From assembly GCA_026874595.1 (NCBI GenBank), contig CM049314.1:38047229-38111228 (forward strand): 64,000 nucleotides of DNA, in the 5' to 3' direction. Source of the stretch: Sipunculus nudus. Its lineage: Eukaryota > Annelida > Sipuncula > Golfingiida > Sipunculidae. Position 1 is the first letter of the stretch. Every line of letters starts with the position of its first letter. A program made the position numbers and the translations under genes. A model generated the notes under the pieces. It did no database searches. It was not told the origin of the DNA and saw only the letters and a program-made list of their open reading frames with translations. Below are positions 1 to 10,540 of this stretch, piece after piece.

Positions 1-649
1 AAATGTGAGTGTGATTATCGAACATTCTCCTAGCAGATTTACAGTACAAACAAAACCTTGCTAAGCCCATCTTATTGGGACTGGAACAAATATTTCAGCT
101 GAATGTGTCTGTCCTTAGGCCTACTGACCTAAATATGCTATCAAAAACCTTTATGATCGTCGGTTTAATTTCTTGGTCACGCTACAGTAGAACAGTCACG
201 TGTGTGAAGTAATGCAAGAGAATCGAATTACCGTAAAGACACATAAAAAACAGCCGATATGCGACCACAAACATCCGCTGCCTGCACTGTTTTAGCCTCG
301 ACTGAGTCGCTGTTGTAACTGAAACAACGGGCACAATAAATATGCACTTTCAGTGATACAGAGTGACATGGCACCAGTCACAAACGCATGGAATATTACA
401 TTTCGATAAGAAACACAAAAAGCAAATACCAAATTAGGTCACCCATTTTGGAGTCAGCAGCTGTTATAATTTAACGCCCACAAACGATCTGATATTTTTA
501 CACGGCTGCGTTAACGCTATAGTTGGAATATACATGATTATTATTATTATTAGTAGTAGTAGTAGTAGTAGTTGTAGTAGTAGTAGTAGAAGTAGTAATG
601 ATAATAATAGCGGGCTCGCTAATCCTGATATATATAATACGATGTATGG

Positions 650-699
<50 letters not shown>

Positions 700-832
700 T
701 GGTTATCAGTATTATCATTAATATTATTATTACTATTAGTTTTTTTTATTTTTATTTCTATTTTTATATTCATATATAATATCATGTTTATCATACATGC
801 TTTCCCACCTACATTTCAATTTTGATTTTCAG
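1..832. other. Left-edge sequence, probably intron of TNF ligand A
   Basis: No coding exon is evident before the acceptor at 831-832. Because the exon at 833 begins in phase 1, at least one earlier exon must exist, so this stretch is most simply an intron. A strong donor-like GTGAGT sits at 5-10 and could close an exon lying off the left edge; this cannot be tested here. The stretch also holds ATT/AGT trinucleotide repeats (about 536-615) and a (TA)n tract (653-697). Confidence 0.5.
536..697. repeat. Compound ATT/AGT and (TA)n microsatellite
   Basis: Runs of ATT pass into about ten AGT/AGA triplets, then AAT triplets, and a (TA)n tract begins at about 653. Long apparent reading frames on both strands here (poly-Ser, poly-Ile, Tyr-Ile repeats) only reflect the lack of stops in the microsatellite. 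Confidence 0.9.
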
Positions 833-937
833 ATCCTGACAGTTTCCCGGAGTTTCCCTTCCCGACGGGGCATGGTAAGGCTGTACCCGCGGCTCACCTG
901 ATTATGACGAACGCTGCCTGGAGTAAAGACGTCATCG
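833..937 (+). CDS. TNF ligand A, penultimate coding exon
   Basis: The acceptor is TTTTGATTTTCAG ending at 832 and the donor is GTAAGT at 938. The exon is 105 nt, phase 1 at both ends, and translates as (D)PDSFPEFPFPTGHG, then KAVPAAHLIMTNAAWSKDVI with a trailing G that joins the next exon. It carries the end of the stalk and the first THD strand. It corresponds to the 108-nt exon 3 of ligand B, but its stalk part is Phe/Pro-rich and has lost or never had the Gly-X-Y pattern. The first residue (D) assumes the previous exon ends in G. Confidence 0.85.
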
Positions 938-2570
938 GTAAGTGGTGTCCCATTTCTAACTGTTCAGCTACTGGACTGGATTGTTCCCTTTGTAGACGAG
1001 CAGGGTGGCTTTGTTTTATTTTTATAGTGTATTGTATAAATGTAACAAAACGCTGGGTCCTATGTAAAGGGGGAAATTCACCTACCTCCGAAAAAAATGT
1101 GAAGTGATTTCTTGCTTTCTTTGTGTATATATTACTGATCTATGGGTAATTCTGGTCATTGTTCTTATAACGGCACCTTGAAGGATGTATGAACTTGTTT
1201 ATCAGCAACATGTTCGTAAACACAGCAATGTTAACAAATGGAAAAACATGTAACCTAAGGTGGCAGATTGCATTTATGTGGAAGAAGAAAGGTCACTTGT
1301 TGCAAAACGCCATTTGCAAGGCTCTGGCTTGTCGGTCTTGTCTTCAGATGCCTTTGTTATTTTTTTTATTATTTTGGCGAGTCCCACATATTATAAACAC
1401 ATTGATATAAACAAAATAAGCAGTCTGTGTGCAGTGTCGACGGTTTCTGGCTCATTCTTATAAAAGTTCCCAGGGATTACTTTATAAAGGTCAGAGAGGT
1501 GATCGGGCCCCTTTAACAGCAAATGTATATCCATACTATACCGAATATACAAAACCCCAGGATTAAACGTAATATATATTATTAACTTCGATCATGCCGT
1601 ATTAAATTAAGCATTTTTAATTCTTAAAGGAACTATGGAACTATTAAAGTAAGGTACAGCCTATCATGCAAACCGACTTACTTTAGGTCCCCGTAATTAA
1701 AATCAATCCAAAAGTTGTTTTATGTTCATCATAGACTCCTTAAAGTATACATTATTCTAACTCTGATACAGTGTCCTTTCAGGAGGTTTATATATATTTG
1801 ATGTTTTCATTTATATGAACATATTTTTGTGACATCAAAAAATCATTTGTTTTTTGAAAACCTTCTGAAAAGTGTCTTGCTGTTACTAGGTGTCTAAAAT
1901 ATTGTACCTTTTATGAAACATATATGTTAAAATATTATATGAAAATGAATTAAAATGTCAAATTAACATATATAAAATCATAAAAAAACACTAACCAGAT
2001 TTAAAATTAATGTAACGTTTATGGTTCTAAGATCAATTGAAAACACATTTAAATTGATCTTAGATATATAGTGGCTTTTGCCAGTTTCGCTATAATGTGA
2101 AGAGGGTTAAACTACAAGTATACAGACTTGTACCATCTTCCGACGCAGGGAACACCTACTCTCTGACCGGCTGGTCAGCTGACCGGGGCGACGCATTTCT
2201 GCGGGATTTCAAATACAGCAATGGACGCTTAATCGTACAACAGCCAGGCATCTACTTCGTTTACTCCCAGTTGCTGTTTTTTAAACTCAGGCCACCGACT
2301 GCCCGAGATCGACCATACATTACCTTTTCTATCTACAAGCACAACAACAGGACGTTACCGCCCCCGGGATATAAGAAACTCCGCAGTGGAACAAAGTCCA
2401 GGTGCAAAGACGACCCGGTACCTTGGCAACAAACTAGTTTCATCGGGAGCTTGGTTCGACTTGACGTCGGGGACGAATTAGAAGTGCGGGTCACTGAACG
2501 CTCAGCTGTCCGTGCCGACTCGGCTAGCAGCATTTTCGGCGCGGCTTATCTTGGAATGTATATTTCTTGA
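833..2570 (+). CDS. TNF superfamily ligand A, C-terminal part (partial; two exons)
   Basis: Joined exons 833-937 and 2149-2570 encode the C-terminal TNF homology domain (THD) of a TNF-like cytokine. Family knowledge: such ligands are type II membrane proteins or shed trimers that bind cysteine-rich TNF receptors outside the cell. Seen here: VPAAHL, the usual opening strand of the THD; a Trp in TGWS; and RLIVQQPGIYFVYSQLLF, which fits the classic TNF family signature (L-x-V-x3-G-I-Y-F-V-x2-Q-L-x-F). There is an N-glycosylation sequon NRT, one Cys in SRCKDD, and the closing strand SIFGAAYLGMYIS before TGA. The junction is phase 1, G|GG, the same as in ligand B. The cytoplasmic, membrane and stalk exons lie left of the window. 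I cannot assign it to a vertebrate subfamily; the fold resembles the EDA/Eiger-type branch only loosely. Confidence 0.9.
938..2148 (+). other. Intron of TNF ligand A (1211 bp)
   Basis: GT-AG intron between the two THD exons, AT-rich. It carries an interspersed repeat copy (about 1160-1510) whose relatives lie at 29010-29360 and inside intron 3 of ligand B. Short open frames at 904-1107 and 1189-1463 are not supported as genes. Confidence 0.8.
1160..1510 (+). repeat. Interspersed repeat family R1, copy 1
   Basis: The order of similar blocks is shared with 29010-29360 and 50570-50870. These include a GGATGTATGAACTTGTTTAT-like start, TTGCAAAACGCCATTTGCAA, CTTCAGATGCCTTTGTT, GCGAGTCCCACA followed by TATAAAC, and GGTTTCTGGCT followed by TATAAAAG. 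It closes near GGGCCCCTTTAA. No ends or target duplications could be fixed, so its transposon class is unknown. Confidence 0.6.
2149..2570 (+). CDS. TNF ligand A, terminal coding exon (main THD)
   Basis: The acceptor CCATCTTCCGACGCAG ends at 2148; the reading frame stays open upstream of it, but the G|GG phase match with ligand B and the break in homology make 2149 the likely exon start. The 422-nt coding part ends in TGA at 2568-2570. It encodes most of the THD beta-sandwich: GWS, the TNF signature near 2218-2275, SRCKDD, QTSFIGSLVRLDVGDELEV and SIFGAAYLG. An ATG at 2097 in the same frame is probably inside the intron. Base composition is clearly richer in GC than the flanking intron and 3' sequence, as expected for coding DNA. 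Confidence 0.92.
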
Positions 2571-2920
2571 TATCTATTAACCGCAAATACCTACAATTGT
2601 ATTAACGTCCTACCTAGAATACTTTGACTTGTCAGTTTCTGTCAACAGGGCCCTGAGGGTCATGTACCGCTTGCACGGGGAAATGGGCATGATAAAAGAC
2701 GTTTAGGAAAATAATGTTACGTTTGAAAGGACCAAGTTTGAGGCTGTATATTGATTTATTATGCTATAACTTTGATTATACATAAATCAAAATATATACT
2801 CCCACTATTTGGCATATATGTTTCCGTTGATATTATATTAATTCCGTCAGTTTATTCAGTGAATTTCAAACAGCTGATCAAGGTTTACCGCATTTGTGAT
2901 AATTTGACAATAAATAAAAT
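2571..2920 (+). other. 3' untranslated region of TNF ligand A
   Basis: AT-rich sequence from the stop codon to overlapping polyadenylation signals. No other coding feature is seen. Confidence 0.6.
2909..2918 (+). terminator. Poly(A) signals, TNF ligand A
   Basis: Two overlapping AATAAA hexamers (2909-2914 and 2913-2918) lie about 340 bp after the stop codon. They are the first on this strand in a suitable position, giving a normal-length 3' UTR. The exact cleavage site cannot be seen. Confidence 0.55.
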
Positions 2921-3831
2921 ATTTAATTTGCAGTCTTAATCAAAGTAAACGCGTTGATGCAAAATACAGGAGCTTTAGAGGCGTGATGCAATATAAAATC
3001 AGTCAGGAAATATATACATGTATTATCATCATTCCAAGGAAAATAAATGAAGCTCAAAGAGTTGATCTCTAATAAGGGTCCAATCAAAGTGTTATCCCGC
3101 TTATACTTCTCGCCATGACGCTCTCCTCGGTGGACTGTCGTATGGCAACTCCCGCCCTTATCGAACACTGACAGGTTTATTTCTCCCAATTTCTCGAAAC
3201 TGTTCATGTGGGCTGTCATTTTGAGTACAGTCTGAAGCCCGCAGGTGTCACAGGCCGCGTGTCTAAATAAGTATACCGATAGTAACAAAAATGAAATTAA
3301 AATAAACTCAAGATCAAATCCTCCATGATGTCACATTGTCATCCCACTTTTTTTATAAATCATGTCAGTGTAAACTTAAAAAGAATACTATTACCAATAA
3401 GTATATAGACAGACGCGGGAAAAATGTCTGTTAAGTGGATCATACATGCCCAGCAAATACTCAGGCAGCTCTTAAACTCATTGAGGCAGACATATGCTAT
3501 GTGGCATCATCCCCGTATATACGTATTTGCATATCTTTTCCAGATAATTTTAATGAATTTGGGCGAGGCGGATTTTGTGGTTTTGAATGACGTAAACACG
3601 TGTTTATTTTTGGAGAGGCATATTTTTCATAATTTTTATTATTATTATTAATATTATTATTATATACATATATACACCATTCATTGTTTCAAATATTGTA
3701 TGTGTAGTTTATTTATGACTTTATGTAAAATTTGTAATGTACATTTATATTATTGTAAGAAAATATGTTTTTCCATTTAAGGGGAAATTGTCAAATATGT
3801 GCATTCACTAAGATTATCCTCACGTGATGTA

Positions 3832-3953
3832 TGACGTCACCGCACATATTTCTTTCTCAATAAATGGTAGAAACGGAAAATTAAACCATGAAAGGATGGT
3901 GGTCTTGTGACGTCAGATGGCATGAACAAAGTTCCCCGTGATGTATGACGTCA
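3832..3953. promoter_or_regulatory. Cluster of three perfect TGACGTCA (CRE) palindromes
   Basis: TGACGTCA occurs at 3832-3839, 3908-3915 and 3946-3953. The first and third sit in an almost identical context (CGTGATGTATGACGTCAC), so a short duplication produced at least one of them. This octamer is the consensus for CREB/ATF-type bZIP factors. It lies about 1.0 kb past the ligand A poly(A) signal; regulatory activity is inference. Confidence 0.4.
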
Positions 3954-4439
3954 CATTATTTATTTGCTAAAAGCACAAATTGAGAATGTGTATATATAAT
4001 ATGTATAAAACTTTATTGTATTCGCCCAGAGCTGGTATGTTAAGATGTTAATATTACGGAACAGATTGAACTGTACGGACGGTGAGAGCTAGAGAGACCT
4101 GTCAATGTTTGTAAATATTTGCAAGCCGGAATGTTGTAAATTTATATGTTTGTAAATTAAAAATGAATATTCTTGAGAAAATTGTGCTTCTTTTAGGAAA
4201 GCATTATCTTTCGTATGTGTCATATACTGTAGTATAATATCTAATGTATCACCTGCATCTGTTCGTTGCAAATACCTTTGGACACATAAAACGTATGTAG
4301 TTTGGTGATGGGAAGGGATTTACTATATATTCATGACAAACGGACACATTCAGGGTTTATCGAAGGGTTTATCAATGTTATATCAATGTCGTTTCCTATG
4401 ATCGTATGCGTGTGAAAAAAATGAACAGAAACAGGAGGA

Positions 4440-4950
4440 AATAGCGGATCCAGAGGCGAGGCAAGGGGGGGGGGGGTAAGGGGCCAGACCCCCATTCCTC
4501 TTTTTCAGCAGCCGAAACCTGTTTAAAGCAATATTTGCGGTCCAGACACCAACCCCCCTACTTTACGGACCTGGGTATACCTGAAACATATTTTCACATT
4601 TGACGTCCCTGGTTTGACCATTCCCCCCTTCAAAATCATTGATCCACCCCCTCGAGAGTGAGGAAATAAAGAGGCTGATGGCTAAATAAAGGGGGGGGGG
4701 GGCATTAAAAGAGGGGAGGCAAGGGGTGAACCAAGTTGGGGGTTTGCAAGGGTCGATACCCCAAACTGAATTTTCCTTAAAGAATTGGCTCAGAATGCCA
4801 TATAATCACAGCTACTTATAGATCTTAATGAGCTCCTAGTTTTCGAGAATTTTGGAGCAATAGACCTGCCAGGGTTCGATTAAGGCGTCGGGATGCGACA
4901 CAAAAGTCCTGTGAGATGGGGGGGGGGGGCAGTTTTCGAGGCAAAGGGTA
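4440..4950. repeat. G-tract-rich degenerate repeat debris
   Basis: Three G runs of 11 or more (near 4467, 4690 and 4920) are embedded in similar purine-rich text (GAGGCAAGGGG occurs twice, with nearby CCCC blocks). It looks like decayed copies of one repeat, but I cannot define a unit or ends. Confidence 0.35.
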
Positions 4951-5379
4951 CGCGTTTCGGAATTGATTAACTTTTTTTCACCGCATCAGTGTGCTCAAAG
5001 TTAAGTAGGATATGTCAATAAACGGCATTTTTTTCAGCTCAGTAGCATGAATCACCCTTGGGAAACACCTTTTTCTAGAACTAATAATGAACCTCCGGAT
5101 GTCACGCACAAACCCTGCGCCCTGTCTACAATGCAGCAATTCCACAAACAAAAAGGTGTTATATCCATTACATTACAGAGTATATTTCTTGTTCATTTCC
5201 CTTGCGACCTCCGACCTTTGACCTAGCGCACTGTGTGATCAGTACAGCTTTTATTACCCTTTAATTCTTTACGGTTCTTGGCTTGCTTCGTGAAAAAAAT
5301 CCCCTTGGCAATTCTCAATGACGTATCGATTTGTAATAAATGGCTGACCACGCTGAAACTCATACACGCTGACACATGT

Positions 5380-5381
<2 letters not shown>

Positions 5382-5418
<37 letters not shown>

Positions 5419-5457
5419 GCTATACAACCTGGTTATATATATGCGACAAGGGATATC

Positions 5458-5504
<47 letters not shown>
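5382..5504. repeat. (GA)n and (TA)n microsatellites
   Basis: A (GA)n tract at about 5382-5416 is followed, after roughly 45 bp, by an uninterrupted (TA)n tract at about 5462-5504. Confidence 0.95.
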
Positions 5505-5509
<5 letters not shown>

Positions 5510-6575
5510 ACCGTACAAAATCCTGAATTCGCCCCTTGGGTTGCGGAAGGATAACAGACATGTGTTTTGATTACACAGTGGATCTATTTGACTGTGCAAC
5601 TACCAGAAAATTGGCAAATTGAATGTCACTAAGTAAAACGCAGTAAAGTAAAAAGACAGTATGCAGAATTATTTTGGATCTACCCCTGTATGGGCATAAA
5701 GGATAAAGGTATATGGACCAAAGGTTAATGGGGCCTTCCCTGTTCCATAACCCCCCCCCCCCCCCACAAGTTTTTTTTTTTTAAGTACTCCTAATAACAG
5801 TCATCCGACCAAACACTTAAGCGAACCAACAAAGGATGAAACATAACCTCCTTAGCATATATAAGTAGCACGTTGACGCGGCTGTGCGGGTGTGTTAGCA
5901 ATTCCAGGACATATTCTCTCAATCAGACGAAACTGGTGTGTTCCGTATAGCCTATGTAAAGGTTTATTAAAGGTATCAGGGAATACAGGCACGCTCAGGA
6001 TTGTATAAACAAATAGGAGTGGCGGGTTAGGAAAGTATTTGACATCATCGTTATTCTTATGCACTAGCAGTGACAGTTGGTATAGGCGTGTCATGAATGG
6101 CTTGAGATGACAAAGTTAACGAAATGATCAATAAGCACTACGTACGATCAAAGACGAGGCTGACCCTAATTACTCATAAACTGATCAATGGGAATTCCGC
6201 TGGCGTAGGCAATATCAAATATAACCTTTTATGGAAAGGTTGTAAACTTAAGGTGTGGACTGACCCTGGCCTCGGTCTTGCGCATGCCAACGATCATTTG
6301 GAAATTCCATTCAGTTCCCCCTAGCGATTTGCATTCATCATTTTGAGTCCCGTTTGTTTGGGAAATGGCCAAGGACACATAGGAGTATGAATGCAAATGG
6401 GACAGCCATCTTACTCATTATAGAGGCACATGCAGGATGCATATATCAAGTATGGCATTGCAAAGTTATAACTTAAGAGGCAAATTTTTTAAATGTCATA
6501 TATATCTGGAAGAAGACACCCCTCAGCAAAAATCACAAATAGGTGAATATTTAATGTATAAATGTATAAACAATA

Positions 6576-6580
6576 ATGAC

Positions 6581-6633
<53 letters not shown>
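6576..6633. repeat. (AAT)n microsatellite
   Basis: About 19 AAT triplets. The poly-Asn and poly-Tyr frames over it are artefacts. Confidence 0.95.
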
Positions 6634-6635
<2 letters not shown>

Positions 6636-6842
6636 TAATGCAGTGTGTTGATGTGTGCCTGCCCGCGTGTTTATTTTACAGAGGGTGCAGCTATTTAGCA
6701 ACATGACAGGTACTAGTCATAACTGTTTAAATATTAAAAGGACACCTATTAGCCACATATGTATGAACACATCCGTACATATTTGGTATATTTGTTATTC
6801 CTAGTCCGATAAACCCAAAGTCGATTGAAGGAATTGGGCAAG

Positions 6843-7235
6843 GATGGCTCAGGGGAAGAGCACAGGACTCAAAGCCGGGAGATCGTAAGTTCGAATCTCA
6901 GCCAAGGTGGTGAGATTTTTCACGATCGGCCCCCAGGGTCAACGCTCTGCAACCTTAATGGGAAGGACGTGGCCGACGACCGTGTTTAACTCACAAACGA
7001 GTTCGCCTTTCGGGGGTACCTCGATGGTATGACCTAGCAATGGGGATGATTACGCACCCAGGGCCGCAGGTGCAGTAGTCACCGGGCCTGGTTGACGCAA
7101 GGATATAAAATGAGGCCTGGCGTGTGATTCTGCCAAGTCACGTAGTCCGAAACCGGAATGGAATTCTGTAGATGTATAATGTGTAGTTAAGTTAACATTA
7201 AAAAATTTGAGGCGGTTACCTCCACCAAAAAAAAA
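6843..7235 (+). mobile_element. tRNA-derived SINE, complete copy with TSD
   Basis: The head looks like a tRNA gene: an A box TGGCTCAGGGG at 6845-6855 and a B box GTTCGAATCTC at 6889-6899, the internal promoter of RNA polymerase III. A roughly 300-bp body unrelated to tRNA follows, ending in A9 (7227-7235). The element is bracketed by the direct repeat TGGGCAAG (6835-6842 and 7236-7243), a typical target-site duplication of LINE-mobilised SINEs. The body is shared with an inverted copy at about 50259-50510. It needs LINE proteins in trans; no LINE is seen in this window. The family name is not known to me with certainty. Confidence 0.88.
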
Positions 7236-7679
7236 TGGGCAAGAATCCATTGTTACAATCTTTGAGAAAAAAAGTTCATGCAAAATACAATGGATTTTTC
7301 GCCTTTCTTTAATTTGAGTATTTGGGCGTGGTCCAAATAATGCGTCACTCTGCTCTAAAATTTATTGATGCACATCCTTTGTCACTAAACTCTCCCCGAA
7401 CAGAAGTCCTCGCTTGGACGATGTCTGAAGTACTTTCTTGTCGCACCACCGCGCCCTCTTGGATCCGTGACAGATTTATTTCTCCAATTTACCGCAACCG
7501 CTCATGGGGGCTCCAATTTTGCGTAGCATTAAAATTCGGATGTCACAGGTCACATTGTCGAAATCAAGGGTATACTTGTATAAACTTCATATAATATCGA
7601 ATAACTCGAGTAATGATCACATCTGTAAGCCAGTGATGATTCGAATATTGATACAGGTACATATATGTACACCCCACCC

Positions 7680-7742
7680 ACATATATATATATATATATA
7701 TATAAATATACACATATATATATATATAAATATATATATATA
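7680..7742. repeat. (TA)n / (ATATAC)n microsatellite
   Basis: Alternating TA interrupted by AAATA and CAC. It directly precedes the GGGCACCTCTATAAAGTGGGCA-type element end at 7744. Confidence 0.9.
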
Positions 7743-7743
7743 T

Positions 7744-9270
7744 TGTCGAACCATTCTTAGAGGGCACCTCCATAAAGTGGGCACTTTTGGGCAGTTCCAT
7801 GTTTTCTTATCTTTATTATGTTTAGCTAATGGGGGCACCTCTATATTCTGTAAAGTGGGCACTTTTCTCGAGCTAACGTGGGCACTTCATTGATTTTCCT
7901 TAGCCAATGTGGACATTTAAGGCCAAAAAAATTAAAAGGTATGTTTCTCAGGCACTTTTTTTCAGAAATCAATGCGGTCGGGCGGTAATTTATTTTTGAC
8001 TTTTTTTGTATGTTTCGATAAAATGTCATATGATCAGGGAAAAGCATGTAAATGACAGGTTTCTTCTTGCTAAGCAGGTAAAAGCACTACATAACAAAGG
8101 AAATCGTATCGAAATTGTATTATTTTACTATCTTGAATGATGAAATCAAAATAAAAATGTTTGATGCGGGGGGGGGGGGGGGTTTAAAATTGACGCGGGC
8201 GGTGCCTGCGAACCATACCTTTTATTTTTTTTTTTGGCCTAATTGATTTTCCCAGTTGAAGTATCTTCCTATTTAAACTTTTGGAGCTTCGTTTCTTGTG
8301 AATTGTTTAGTCATTAGCAACCAGGGTAATTATTAAATAATTATATTTCAGCTATATATGATTAACAAAGGTTTATTACTGTCTGATAGCATAATCATAA
8401 TGATAGCCTTTTTGACTCAAGGCTATAGGCATTGGTTACCTGCATACTAATTAGACTATACTTCAATGTGCCTGCACGTGCTTCAGTCACACCTCAGCCC
8501 AGACTGGCTGTTCCAGCAGTGAATGCACCACTCAGTAGCCTTTCACATTGGATTGATAGGTATGCTTTGATCTGACAGTCACTAGACTATCTAATTTCAG
8601 CGAAGCAGAGAAACCGCTTTAGATAATATCATGAGTGGACGCCCTAATCAATAAACCAATTACTTGGTCCTATGTGTTAAGGTAAAGGGTAAGGTCCCTC
8701 TGGCCCATGCAGTGCAATGTTTGGCTAGCAGTTACACTTAATGATCAACAGAAAACACTGGTAATTCCAATGCACTGTGTCATTTTTCACTGACTGTTCA
8801 CTTATAAATTGTCGACCCCAAACAGGAATAATAATTTTTTTGCATAGCCCCAAAGGTGTACCTGTTCAAAGATTTTGAGAGTGGTTTGTCTAAGAGAAAG
8901 TTTGTAGACTGGTATATTATTTGTAAGGATGCATTGGGTAACTTATCAAAATATTTGACAGATTTAATAACAGGATCAATGCGTGTAGCTTATGTCCATC
9001 TATGTATGTTAAAACACACACACATATATGTTAACAATTATAAATTTTTATTTATTAACCTTCATGTTTAAAAACAGATATAAAGTATGTGCACCATTTT
9101 AATGACGTACTCTAAAAACAGGAGCAGCTTTAGTAATATTTCAAAGTAGGTGGCAGCACTGAATGTGGCAGCTTTTACATCCATATAGTGGGCACCTCTA
9201 TAAAGTAGGCATAAAGTAGGCAGTTTGGCCCAGTCCGAAGGGTATCCACATTATAGAGGTCTTACTGTAT
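7744..9270. mobile_element. Candidate degenerate DNA transposon with GGGCACCTCTATAAAG ends
   Basis: The left part carries repeated GGGCACCTCCATAAAG and AAAGTGGGCAC phrases (7755-7890). The right end (about 9183-9270) reads TAGTGGGCACCTCTATAAAG and later TTATAGAGGTCTTACTGTA. Read inverted, the right end resembles the left. A short relative lies at 32678-32752. The style (…GAGGTTTAACTGT/ACTGTA ends, TA context) suggests the Tc1/mariner-pogo group. No transposase frame survives inside. Whether 7744-9270 is one element or two separate fragments is uncertain. Confidence 0.4.
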
Positions 9271-9690
9271 ATACACGTAGACATATTGTCTGACAGACAC
9301 ACACTCTGACATGCTACACTCACAGATTCATATACGCAACACTCAAGGTATTTGCACTGTTTCAAGACACACATACACACTATTATACACGTACAATGAA
9401 ACAGTTTGAGGTTTTACTTTAGTGATGGCGTGAGCAGTAATTTACAGCAGCTGGTCCTCTCAGTGAGGCTTCTATGATGTCAGCATCAGATCTGACCGTA
9501 TATCAGATGTAGTGACGTCAGCAAATTACACTGGCCATAAAGTCATCATCTCATGCCCGTCAGCATTGTTATCATGTTAAATTATAACTTTGATATAGTT
9601 ATGGTACATATGATATTTACACATCGGAATATTATCATTTAGAAAGAAGGGAAGACACAGAGAGGAACGGAGGGCGGTTGTCTGTATGTG
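9271..9690. other. Spacer with no supported feature
   Basis: CA-rich then AT-rich sequence with one TGACGTCA at about 9513. I see no gene. Confidence 0.5.
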
Positions 9691-9699
9691 TGTGTGTCT

Positions 9700-10540
9700 A
9701 TACCAAGACCTGAAGGGAGTGATGCTGTGTGTTTATGTAAGAGGTTGTGTATGCATGGCGAGGTGTGTGATGGGAGGTTATGTGTATATGCTTGGCGTGT
9801 GTATGATGGGAGTGAGAAAGGCAGGATGTGTGACAAGAGGTTGTGTGTGAGATAAAGAGAGACATAGAGGGAGGGAGAGGGAGGATGTGTGTGTGAGAAA
9901 GAGACATGGAGGCAGAGGGAGGTTGTGTGTGAGATGAAGAGAGAAATGAAAGGAGGGAGAGGGATGATTTGTGTGAGAGAAAGAGACAGGGAGGGAAGGA
10001 GAGGGGGTTGTGTGTGAGATAAAGAGAGAAATGAAGGGAGGGAGAGGGAGATGTTGCTTGTGAGAGAAAAAGACAGGGAGGCAGGGAGAGGGAGGTTGTG
10101 TGTGATAGAAAGAGACGTGGAAGAAGCCTGTGTGTAAGAGAAAAAGATACATGAAGGGAGGGAGAGGGAGGGGTTGTGTGTGAGAGAAGGAGAGACCCGG
10201 AGGGAGGGAGAGTGAGGTTGTGTGTGAGTGAAAGAGAAAAGGAGATATGGAGGTAGGGAGAGGGAGGGAGGATGTATGTGAGAGAAAAAGAGAAATGAAG
10301 GGAGGGAAAGGGAGGTTGTGTGTAAGAGAAAGACGGATATGAAGAGAGGGAGAGGGAGGATGTATGTGAGAGAAAGAGAGACACGTAGGTAGGAAGAGTG
10401 AGATTGTATGTGAGATAAAATGAGACTTGGAGGGAGGAAGAGTGAAGTTGTGTGAGATAAAATGAGACATGGAGGGAGGTGGAAGGATGTTGTGTGTGAG
10501 AGAAAGAGAGATTAGAAAGGAAGGAGAGGGAGGATTTATG
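9700..10540 (+). repeat. Purine-rich 44-bp minisatellite
   Basis: Degenerate tandem units of about 44 bp built on GTTGTGTGTGAGA then AAGAGAGA, a variable ATGAAG/CATGGAG and GGGAGGGAGAGGGAG, roughly 19 copies. The plus strand is almost all purine plus GT, so it could form triplex-type DNA. The long minus-strand frames (228 and 326 codons of Ser/Leu/Pro/His/Thr repeats) follow from few stops in pyrimidine-rich DNA; 44 is not a multiple of 3, so each unit changes frame. Confidence 0.85.

Larger units (their letters stand above)
2921..6834. other. Intergenic spacer without supported genes
   Basis: Open frames are short (at most 121 codons, 2923-3288 minus) and lack splice or domain support. The stretch holds a triple CRE-type motif (3832-3953), G-rich degenerate repeat debris (4440-4950), a (GA)n(TA)n compound microsatellite (5382-5504), a C15 tract (5751-5765) and an (AAT)n tract (6576-6633). 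Confidence 0.6.

Noticed and set aside
1-10. GTGAGT at 5-10 as the donor of an upstream TNF ligand A exon
   Set aside because: The preceding sequence is outside the window, so phase and coding content cannot be tested.
2097-2148. ATG at 2097 as the start of an intronless TNF gene
   Set aside because: The frame is open across the acceptor by chance; the matching upstream exon at 833-937, the phase-1 G|GG junction and the conserved VPAAHL strand show the exon starts at 2149.
6843-6910. Possible functional tRNA gene
   Set aside because: A and B boxes are present, but the arms do not close into a full cloverleaf and the sequence continues into a SINE body with A-tail and target duplication.
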